A stretch of DNA of 64,000 nt, taken from positions 186,001 to 250,000 of the forward strand of contig CAWUHX010000025.1 of assembly GCA_963922205.1 (NCBI GenBank). The letters run 5' to 3'. The position numbers and the translations under genes are program-made. The stretch is from Romanomermis culicivorax (Eukaryota > Nematoda > Enoplea > Mermithida > Mermithidae). The notes beneath the pieces were generated by a model. That model saw nothing but the letters and a program-made list of their open reading frames with translations. It searched no databases and had not been told where the DNA came from. Below, piece after piece: positions 45,833 to 57,300 of this stretch (position 1 is its first letter; each line of letters starts with the position of its first letter).

Positions 45833-48052
45833 TCAGGCGCGAGCTTTCACACCGATTGGTCCGACGTTATCACCGGTTTCTTGATTATGTTTGCTGTGCG
45901 ACCCGTCACAATACGGAAACTGAAACGCAAGAAGGTGCAATTAAACATTTACAATCGGATAAAGAGTATAGTATGCCACTGACAAGATGTCAAAATTTTT
46001 AGGCTTTACTACATTCGTTTTGAAATTTCGAGGGAATCAACCACCAATAGCAGTAGGTTTTCTGAAAATTTCTTGTACACGGCCACATTTTATTCTCATG
46101 TTGATTGTGTCAGACAGGACAAAATATACTGGTACTAAAAAAACGTCAACGAGAATTACTAGTTTTTTATCTGCAAAGACATTTCTTTACGTCCCGAGTC
46201 TCAGTTTAAAAAAACTGGAAGATACCACGACTTGTAGCGACAAAATTACTACTGTTTGTCAGTAGTACTCAAGGAATCTTGGACTATAGTAAATCAACAA
46301 GTAAATTTATGGAACTTGATTCAGCAGATTCAACTGCCTATTTTTAAACGAGGAGCGCGACAAAAAGTGGATAAAAATAAGAAAATAACAATAAATTATG
46401 TCCTCCATGATTGAGCTCTCTTAATTATGATTTTTTTCAATAGTTTTGCGACTTTCGGCAAAAAGTAAACACTAAAAATGGTAAGGCAATTGACTGTAAT
46501 TCATAGCTGCACATAGGGGGTAGGGGGTAAACCCCTTACCCGAGACCTTGGCCACTTTCCTAGCCCAAAAAAATCGTTAAAGACAGCTTTTTTGATGATT
46601 TTTATGCATAATTATATGAAAAACAAGCTTGCAGAACTTTTTTCTTGTTTTCTTGCTCACCCACCCCCCTACCCCATGGATAAAAAGTCCAAGGATCCTC
46701 CCACCCTGGAAAATTCTTGTCGTGTATGTCTGCTGTAATTACAATCCCAAGAAATTTGGAAACCATAATACATAAAGAAAACTGAATATTTGGCGGCAAC
46801 AGACCTGAAAAACTGTAGAACATATGATAGACTTTCCAGAACGAAACAATCTATATCTCGAAATTTTGTGTACTGCGATCCAGTCATGCAAAAAAACAAT
46901 TAATTCCGAGAAAATCTTACTCTAGGAATGTTTTCCAAATGATGAAAAAAAAATTACGCAGCAATTTATTGATAGCGGCTCAAAATTTTTTTCAGTTAAC
47001 CAATTACCTGAATTCCTGTCACTGAACAGTTCAAGCTCGTTCGAAAATCGGATCATTAGAGCTTATTTGACTACACATCTAGAAGTCGCTAAAAAAACTT
47101 ACGTCGTTGGATTTCCAACACCGACAATAATATTTAGCTTTGCCCGGTTCGATATCTTCCACATCTACGGTATGAACAATTTTAGATTTATCTTTTTCGA
47201 TTGTTTTGTTGACCCAACAAGCATCCTGCGCACATAATTTTCGACTTATATAATAACCGGCCGCCGCACTGACCAACATCAAAGGTACCACGCGAGCCCA
47301 ATCGTTCACTAAAAAATTAATCAATATAGAGAATCTGAATTCGAAAAATTTCTGAAAACTTTTGTTCTAGATAAACTAAATTTTTTAAAGTTACACGTTC
47401 GCATTGCGTAATTTTAACATGTGAACAGACTTTTTGCGCGTTTTATCTGCATCGTGCAGATAGGACTAAACAGATTCTGCACCGATCAAATATTTTTGTT
47501 CCAAATAAAAATAATTCGAAAAATTACAGCAGTTCATTCAAAGCCTCTTTAGTATGCTGAGAAAGAATCCGCCTCTATTCAGATGCTGTTAAAGCGGTTA
47601 ATACTAATCTTGTAACGTTTCATTCTGAATGAATTGGTGGACTGCTGCTATACGAGCTTGGAATCAATACGCAAAAAACCCTTTAGTCACTATTTAACCA
47701 TAAGTGTACTCAAAGTTTCAAGCCTTTCAAATATTCCGCGTAATTTTGAGAACATAAAAATATCCTATATTGAAAATCACGCAGTATGCTAAGCACACCC
47801 AATGATTCAACAAAACAGGTGAATTTAATGGTGAGAGCTGCGACGGAAAAGACGCGAATTAAGTTATAGTTACTAATTAACTTTTTAAAATTGCCAGAAA
47901 ATGCACCTTTATACCGATTCCGTCCGAAACATCCAAAACTTCGATAACTTCTCGATCAAAAATTACTGTTCTCTGTGCTGAAAACGCCCACTAAATTTTT
48001 TGCCCGGTCGAAAAACTGTGCACTTAAACTTACAAGTCCACTGCGTCGACAT
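45833..48052 (-). CDS. CISD: CDGSH iron-sulfur domain protein (mitoNEET/NAF-1 family), complete 3-exon gene
   Basis: Minus-strand exons 48052-48034 (19 nt), 47308-47103 and 45919-45833 have canonical GT/AG sites, matching phases and total 312 nt: 103 aa plus stop, close to the usual 108 of CISD1. After a short N-terminus (MSTQWTLNDW) comes a transmembrane helix (about residues 11-26), then the cytosolic domain with the complete [2Fe-2S] ligand set, Cys-X-Cys in CRCWKS and CDGSH in exon 3, followed by [12 protein letters not shown]. The family sits in the outer mitochondrial or ER membrane as a homodimer carrying a labile 3Cys-1His cluster. CISD1 versus CISD2 is not resolved. The start is 280 bp from the LIG3 stop, same strand. 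Confidence 0.95.
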
Positions 48053-48200
48053 TCTATGCGTACAACCGAATTTTCAACTATATTATCCAATATCCTGAAA
48101 AAAGATGAAATTTACTCTGCGATTCTATTCTGAACAAATTTGATAAGCAGACGTACTGCAACATTGCCTACGGAATAAAAAGTAGAGTACAACATTAACG

Positions 48201-48206
48201 TTTATT
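48201..48206 (-). terminator. Candidate LIG3 poly(A) signal
   Basis: Minus-strand AATAAA 126 bases after the LIG3 stop codon and before the CISD start. Confidence 0.4.
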
Positions 48207-48331
48207 TCTGAAAAATAAATATTTTTAGAAGCCCTTGTAAAAAGTTTTTTCGGGAGATTTCCCGAGTGTCAGCTCACTATAGTGAGTAAAATTTCGAGTA
48301 ATAATAAAACATCAAAAATGGATAAAAATGA

Positions 48332-51300
48332 TCAATTGGTTTGCAAAGGTAGCAGCTCACGCTGTTTAATGCAATTTTTCAGCCACTTCATGGAAGCCAC
48401 GTTAGTTTTACGTTCCAGGGTGGCCTTGACCTGAAATGTTAACAATTGAAAAGTCAAAATACTATTAAAATAATGAGATCAAATTACTTTTTAATTTTTT
48501 TACGTTTTTTTACAGATGCAAAATACGATTAAATGGTGAGACTGAGATTAGAGTATCATCCTGTACTATTACTGTAGCAATAGCTTTTGGATATTATGAA
48601 CCAACTTATCCGTTCAATCAAATTTTCAATCGTAGCAATTAATAAAATGTTGTTTACAAGATTATGTACCTCATCAGAAATTAAATGCGTGGCCTGGTTT
48701 TCATCTTCGGTAACATCACCTCCGAAATATATAATTAGTCGGATTAATTTTTCTTTATCCGTAATATCGTCCGAAAAATGGAATATCATATCTTCGAATA
48801 AATCGTCTTTCATTTTCATCTATACAATGAATTGACAGAAAAATAACGCGATAGAAAAAAAGAGAACGTTACTACTCATAACGATTAGAATATGAATTTT
48901 CTCGTGATTGAAAGTTCAAAAGTTCAATTACGCAACCTATGTGGAAGAGAAACAGAATTTGAGATTAATACAGAAGATTCAAATCAGAAACATTCATATC
49001 GATTTCATTTTGTGTACGGTAGAATAAATGTTATCTAACTTTGAATCTATATTGAATAATAGAATAACATCAATAGCATCATTACGAAAAACACCATTAA
49101 TAGAAGCGCCACTTCCCCTCCCTAAAAATCGTCGACCATGAGCCATGCAGCGACATCCTAACCCCATAATTTGCCAGTCATATGGCAAGCCTAGAGCTAG
49201 GATAGAAAACACTAATTTTTGGAAGAAAAAGGTCAAACTGTCAATTCTCTCAGTGTCTTGCGCCATAAATACGAATACGGACTTTATGGTTTTTTTACTA
49301 AAATAACTTTTACGTATTATTTTCCTGAATTTCAAAGCAAAAAATCCGAAAACACCGACGACTATTTTCCAAGACTTTTCCATTGCATGCGTGATGTTTA
49401 CATATTATTTACATATTTAACAAAATGTTCGAACATGTTATTACCTTCGTCGAATTGAACGAATTAGCTTGATCAATTATGTCATCAGATTTTCGTTTAT
49501 TCGACGATCTTGCTTGCTCCAAACTGCTATCCATTATAGAGTCTTCAGAGTAACTGTCTTTGAAGTTCACTTTTTCTTTGGATTTCTTGTACAACTCCTG
49601 AATAAAAAATTTATTTAGTCGAAATTATGAGAAGAATGAAATTTCGTCGAAAACTACATTGTTGTATACCAAAATTTGTTTTACATAAATGTGTGCATGA
49701 AAAGTGCATGCTCCTCAAAAATTATGTCAAAAAGTTTTCTGCCGGAAACTTTCGAATCGTTGTTCGTGAGCAAATTGATTACTTTTAATTCGTCCAAGCT
49801 TGTTGCGGTTTTCCAATCTTTATCAGCGCGAATCTTCGTCACACGCGGAAATCTGATAGATATGCCGTCTGCCGTATGGGCGTCGGAAATTGAAAATTCG
49901 GCTCCGCTAATCTCCCACACAGGAGCCGTCTTATGAATGAAAATTTTCATTAAAGATTTCTTAACACCTATTATCAGCCTACTTTAGGATCATGGACGAC
50001 GAAATCCGGAGTGAGTTGCCTTTTACAGTCCAACCATTTGGGAAGTTTTTCATACTCCTACAATAACAGCTATTCAAGTTTTACTGAAAAATAATGAACA
50101 ATTTGTCAACAAAAAACAAAACAAAATAACAACAAAAAATGTAAAAAAAAAACACCAAATTTTAGGAAACCCGAAAAATACTGTTAAAGAATTATCATCT
50201 AAAACTTATTGAACTGGAATGTCTGACTTCTATAATTGGCCAACTGAAATTTTTTTCAATATGTACGTGAATGTTTTCGGACAATTTTAAAATATTATTC
50301 GTTATTTTTGAGAAATCACGCTTCGAATTTCCAGAATGAAATTAGCTTACTTTAGAAATCTTCACAACGAGGTTTTTCATTTCTTTATTTATTCTCTCGA
50401 GGGCAGCGTCGTCATGACCATTTCCACATTTCGTGACGGTGCGGAAAATTTGCTTATTGGAATCGTAACAGCCCATTAAGAAAACTGACATCATTCCACC
50501 TGTGACCATTTATTGTATAATAAAAATAGACAAATGGCGGCTCATTTTATTTTACCTTTATTTCCTGTACCATAATACGCGCCGATGACAATGAGGTCGG
50601 CTGAGTCGGCCATTGAACCTTCTAATAGGTAATCTTTCTTAATTTTCAACCAATGCCTTTTCCCAGGTTCATAAATGCTCTGAAAACTGATTTCATTAGT
50701 GACGTGCGCCAGAAAAATTTCCATAGGTATCCGGATTTCTGTGTTTTTTGTATCTTCGGATATACGGATATTTTTAATGTTGTTTGCAAAGAGGTAAAAA
50801 GAAGTTACATATCAAGTAATAAGACACTGGGTCAACTCCAATACTACTGGATCTTTTGTTGCTGAAACTTTGTGTAATAATGTAGGGATATTCCCAGGCG
50901 AGCGATTCCCAACTCAGCGAATTCACAAGTGAGCGATTCCCAAGTGAGCGAATTCCCAATTGAGCGATTTCGAACCAGCGATAGAGAATGTAATAACATT
51001 CACATTTTCCTGCTCGTTTCCCTTATATCTTTCGTTCTGTGTGTTGTTTATGTTTTCATTTATGTATGTTTTTGCATTTTTATCTTTTGTCTCTGCATTC
51101 TTCCATTTTCTTTTTTATTGTCATCTACTTTTTTCTTTTTTATTGTCTCCCAAATAATTCCTACACAATTCGGCATGCCCTATTTCCTATTTACTTTTAT
51201 TCTTTATGACTTTTCTTCATTCTTACCTACTTTTCATCTTAGTTTTTTGCTTTTACTTCTTTACCTTTCTCTTCTTCCATCCTCTTGATTCTTCCTTTTT

Positions 51301-54300
51301 TGTTATTTTTTCTTTCTTCCTTGCTGCTTTCTCTATCTTGCCTCTTCTTTCTTGTCACTTTTTTCATCTTTATTTTCTTTTTCTAGTGCTTTTCCAACTA
51401 TTTTCGCTTATTCTGAATGTCTTTATTTCTCTTGTTAATATTTTTTATGAAGATTTTCACACTTACAATCATGAAGGACTCAAGCATGTCTAACAGTACA
51501 AGAATTATACGGAAGACTACGCTTATTTAAAATGACAACTTGTAATGCATTGTATCATGAGCAAAAAATGAAAAAATAGATGACAAGAAAAAAATGAAAG
51601 AATGCACAGACATAAGATGAAAACGTTAAAATATACATAAACAAAAACATAAGCAATAGACGAAGACAATGAAAGAAAAAAGAAATGCATACAAAGAAAA
51701 ATATAAGGGAAAGAAGGAAAATATAAAGAAAGTGTTATTAAATTCTCGATCGCCCGTTTGGAATCGCCCCATAGGGAATTCGCTAAATTGTGAATTCGTT
51801 CACTTGGGAATAGCTCACTTGGAAATCGCTCACATAAGAATACCCCATAATGTAGTACCTGAATTCTCAGTAACCTTTACTTCTTTTTTTAACAGTGAAA
51901 ATATCCGGATATTTTTCCACTTCCGGATATATCCGGATATTTTTCCACATGCGGATATCCGGTTTTCAAAATATCCGTCCGGATATCCGACGCACATCAC
52001 TAGATTTGATACATTGAGCATTTTTCCACTCGTGTAAGAAGAAATGTCGCTTCCCAAAGACTTTATTGATTCAGGCCGAAAATTCATGAAACATTCAATG
52101 CTAAAAGTAAAATTTATCAGTTTATAAGCCAAACATTATTGGCTGATCAACGAAAAGGAGAGGCTGAAATTTGCGTCGATAATGCCGCAAATCTTACTTA
52201 ATTGTAAAAGTAAGGGAGCATTCAATGATTTTAAGCAATTTCATAAAAATGACAATGCGAATGGGTACTCAAGATAGAATTTCACTTACATCTACGTCTT
52301 TGACCATTAATCCCTCAAGACCCTCCGAAATAGCCCGATCGATCATTTTTTGCAAGCTTTTTGTATCCTTCAAAATAAAACAAGAAAAGGTAGCCTGGCT
52401 TAAAGTCGGCTCGTCTGACAAACTCACGTTATGTTTGATATAGGTCGTCTCCGATAACATCACATGATTTTTAATTGGGATCATATTGTCTTGTAGAAAT
52501 TTTCTCCTTACCGACAAAGGTCTGAAAATTACGAAACAACAAGACAGATTAGATTTTTCCTGTGCTCACTGCTCACTTATTCATTAGGCTTTCATTCTGA
52601 TACAATAAACAATCGAACACGAAGAGACAAACGTTAGCGTTTTTAAATGCAGTTTTCTGGAGAAAAACACAGTTTACGAATAAAGAACAGTGAGAATCAT
52701 TGGAATATAAAAAAGGGCGTGAAAAACAAGCTTCTGATTTATAATAATGACACCTCCACTTTTACTAAACCCCTTCGGAAAACATCAAAAATGTGATTAA
52801 ATTTCATTTTGCCGGCATCAAAATAAAATACTCAACATGATGCAAGAATCTCCAATTTTACCTTATGAACTCCCAAGGTACCGAACGGTAACGGTTTACC
52901 AGTCTCATGATCAACAAGGAGAACTTCAGAATCTATTATTAAGCTTTGGCCTTTCGGAAAAGCTTGCGGAATATACTTTTCCAGAAATTCTATCTGAAAA
53001 TATGATAGAAAACGGTGATTAACACAAGATGGTCCATCAAATTTTTCAAACATAGAAAAATGTTCTAGAGCAGACAGTTCTACCTACAATGTGTAACACG
53101 AACATTTAATTGAAAGCTCGTCAGAAATTCGGAATTCAGATTGCAAAGAGTACATTGCTCAAAAAAATTTTTTTAACAAAAACGACCTACGATGGCAAAA
53201 TATTTGAATGTTTCCTTACCTTATGTTTTTGCACCGGTTTCAACGAACGAGAAAAGAAATGAAACGTCGAATCATTTTTGTGAATCTGGACTCGCTCACC
53301 GTCGTATTTTATTTCAGCGAACATGTCGTTGGGGCATTTTTTCATTGCGTACGACGTTGAACGACAAACTTCGGCCTTAAAATTTATTCAAAAGCAATAT
53401 CGCTATTCGAACAGATCCGATATCCATTAAAATATACCAGCATGGGCAAACAAGGTATACCCAAATGGATGGCAGCTCTGAAACCTTCCTTGATATCGTC
53501 GGACGATTGGGAACTCTCATGAGTTATCAAACGTTCAATGACGTATTTCAAGTTGCGTGAACTTTGAAAAGCGGCATACGCGTTCGGATCAATAGCTTCT
53601 AATCTTATGTATTGAAAAAAAAGAAAATCCAAAAAATAGGAGTAGGATAATCAAAAGTTACATGTGCTTAGCTCCCGCGTTGATCCGCAAATCATGTTTC
53701 AATAACCTTATCAAGTAGATCAAGTCCTTGACAGTGCATCTGTAAAAAAATATTTGGCATTGAAAAAGCTTAACTTCGGGTATTATTCCAATGATGGAAT
53801 TTGAACCTAAATCCTTCGAGCTCAACTTTGGAAAAAATTAAAAAACACCCAAGAATTCATCAACAATTAAAAATAGACTCAAAAAATGCTTAGAACCAAA
53901 TTACAAATATTCTGGAATCAAAAATGGTTTCGTATACGATTTGTCAAATTGATTAAGCTTCGATGTTGAACGTTAGGTTTGGCATTGGACGACTCAGCTC
54001 AACAATATCACAAGAATTCAATGTCGGATACACCGACGCCGGAAGGATAACAAGAATACAAAGACATAGAAATGCAAAATAAATTACTCAGGGTGTCCAG
54101 AAGATTTCCAAAATGAAATTCTCTGACTTTTCCAGATTTTCCAGGTCATTTTTCCAAAATTTTCGTTGTTTTTTCGGAGTAAAAATCGATAATTAATCCA
54201 CAAAATGATAAAATATTTGTACCAGGGCCGTGCGCAGGATTTTTTCATGGGGGAGGGGGGTGGACTACATTTTTTTACTGAATAGCTCCAAAAAATGTTG

Positions 54301-57300
54301 ATTTTACGCGATACACTGTGTGCATGCTGCCTCAATGGGGGGCCACCCCCCCGCTCCCCCTAGTGCACGGCCCTGATTTGTACCGTATGGAGAACTGAGA
54401 AATGTGCTGATGTTTTCAAGCAGCTAGATAGTACCGGTAACAAACTAGAAAACCCAAAATATCAGCTTGAAATCAACCATTTTTCATAAATTTGGTCGAA
54501 ACAACAGAAACCAGACCAATTTTGAACTCAAAAAGGCGAGTCAAACTCAGAAATCAGAAATCAAAAAAATTGAGATTCTTCGACCAGCAAGAACTTCTGT
54601 AATTGCCCAGTACTGACCAGAGGCAGTAACAGGGTTTTATTTTTAGGCCAATTGGGAGGCATGGCTCCTAAAAATTCTGATTGACTTCTAAAAATTTAGC
54701 GGCACAAGCCAAATTGGCTTGTGAAAATTTAGGAATTTTGGTGTAATTTAGATGTGTTCTCAGCTTTGAATTTCAAAAAATGTTGCCGCTTCACGGAATT
54801 GTATCATCTGTTATCTTTACATATCTTATGTTTTTAAATATCAATCTGTGATAATGCAGTTGTGCATATATGATGTATTGTACGGAATGTCCATTTACAC
54901 AACAATGAGAAAAGTATGTATGTATCTTAGACATGAAACATTGATTTCATTTTGATTTTTAAGAGTTCAAATAATCCAAAACTATATTAAACTATTGCAT
55001 TCGGTCGAATCAACAAAATGATGTCGCATGACCTATGTAAAAAAAATTAGTGCAGGCACCGTAGAGATGTCAGGAATTCGAAAAAGCTAAAACGGCAGTT
55101 GTTGCAAAATCGGTCTCGCCTGTTTCTGGTAGAATCAAGCTAATGTGCAATGTTTCATTTTTCGTAAAGCTGAGTTGCTATCAGTAAAGCAAAAAAGTAG
55201 CATGTGTCGCTCAATTAGACGGATTACAGACAAAGGAACATGTAGAGTCTCACTATTGATTGAATATTTCAACCGTAAATGTAATTGGGGGAGGAGTGCT
55301 ATGGGAACCCCGCCAGAAATCTTCAACCATACATGGCTAGGTATTGGGCCACAGCCCCCCCCAAGGATTTTCCAATCCTATGGCTAGCCATACGGTAGCT
55401 GCAGGGACCCCCATACTTTTGGTCGGAAAAATTCCAATTTTTTGATGAAAAATTTCAATTTTTGAAGAAAAATGGTCAAAAATGTGAATTTTCTCGGCGC
55501 GTCTTTTTGGAAAAAAATCATTATTTTTCAAACTATTTTTCGGACTTTTTTCGTGAAAAAACGATTTTTTTCTTGGGAGACTCTCCCCTCAAAATTTTGG
55601 GTATTACTGACCCCCGGCCCAGAAAAAGTCGCTTCACTCCCCCCCCCCCCCCAGACCTCGGAGACCCGTTACGTGTATGATTTCAACTGAAATTGTAATA
55701 CATACCGTTGGTTGAATAACAACTGATCTAATATGCGAGCCTTATTAATGTTTGTGTAATCGAAAATGTATTCAAAATGCTTGATCTGTTATTACTGTGA
55801 TTTTGGAGCGTATTTTTGAAAAAATTTGTTGAAAGAAACTGTTTTTTACTACCACATTTACTTATTGATTTGAATTTGCCTGTTAAATTTTGATCCTAGG
55901 AGCCAATTGGCCTGTGGAGTAAATATGAAAAATAAAACCCTGGGCTGTAAACACGTATAAAGCTACAGAGCAGACATGATAATAAAAAATTCCATTAGAT
56001 TGATTTTTAAATATTTTCACATTTTCTCGATTCTGCAATTTGTAAGCTCAACAGGTTTCTTATTTGGAAATAAATTTTCTTCAGTAATACATTGCTTATC
56101 TTTCAATAATTCAATTTAAGCAGTCGGATATTTTTGTTTTGATAGCTGTGTATTTTTCTTCAAATAATTCTGCTTCAACTCCTTGACAGCTTCATTGTGT
56201 CACGAATAGTTTTTTTGCACTATTTCCACAATTATGTGAAGCGCCCAATTTTTTCCGAATCAAAAAGATGACTTGAAAACCCATTTTCGCTTAAGAAAGT
56301 TGCTATTTGCGTGGAAGTTGGAGTAATGCATAATTACTGTATTGACTTAAGTGTTTTGACTGGTGTACTGTGTACTTTCAAGTACCACAAAGAGTTTCAA
56401 AGCCCGTTTTAGTCCTATTTATTCAATATAAATTTTATGTATCTACAACATAATGTACTCTGAACCTACTGGCTAAATGATCAGCATAATTTCAACTACT
56501 GTGTTATTAACTGCATTTCGGCAGTAACAATCCGGGATATAGATACAGGACTAATGATGAACTTCTGCTCAGAATTGAAGATTTAAGAGTGATGTTATCC
56601 GACAATCTGGAATAATGAAATATCAGTACCATAGTAAAAAATGCTTATTTTAGACTTTATCCTATTTTCAGAAGTTTTGTTAGTAAAAATGTTTTCCCAA
56701 AGCATTTCAAGTTTATGTGAGACCTTTACCTGAATACGCTACAACAGTATGATCCTCCCGCAACCCCGCCAATTTTATAATTATTGAAAAAGTATAACCA
56801 CCACAAAATATGAAATTATGATATGACATTTATAGTTTCTGATTAGAGCTTCACACGACAAAAATTTCGTACCCGGGTACCCGTTTATTCATTACCCGGG
56901 TACATGTTGAAATGAGTTGTAATGTTAATGTACATATATAATATTATACATATACACTGTGAAAATAGAATGATGCATGACACACACTCCGTAGTCCCTA
57001 CTACATAATATTTTTCAACACTTGTGTTGAAACACTGGTTGTGTTGTTGTATACAATAGGCTGCATAGGTAGGTACATTGCGAATATAATGCTAGAGATG
57101 ATGATTGATACACATCATCGACGCACCTACGCTGCAAAATACTACACATCACATCACGATAGCTCAATATTATTGACGAGACAAAGCAAAATTTGCATAC
57201 CTATAGGGTTTTTTTGACCTACGAGTCACAAGCCAAGTGGCTTGTTGACCTTAAATTTTACAAAATTTTTTTGCTAGGTTATTTTTTAACGAAATGTATA

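Noticed and set aside
47079-47324. Single-exon 81-aa CISD-like ORF
   Set aside because: The start (MINFL) and end (SFFSDF) are intronic; donor GTAAGT at 47102 and acceptor at 47310 define an internal exon of the 3-exon gene.
50542-50724. LIG3 exon extended upstream to a Met (MEIFLAHV...)
   Set aside because: Those residues are transposon and intron sequence; the splice acceptor at 50680 and LIG3 family alignment fix the exon start at 50679.
50929-51493. Phe/Leu-rich ORFs (119 and 95 aa) resembling membrane proteins
   Set aside because: Produced by a pyrimidine-rich low-complexity tract inside a transposon; overlapping frames look equally hydrophobic.
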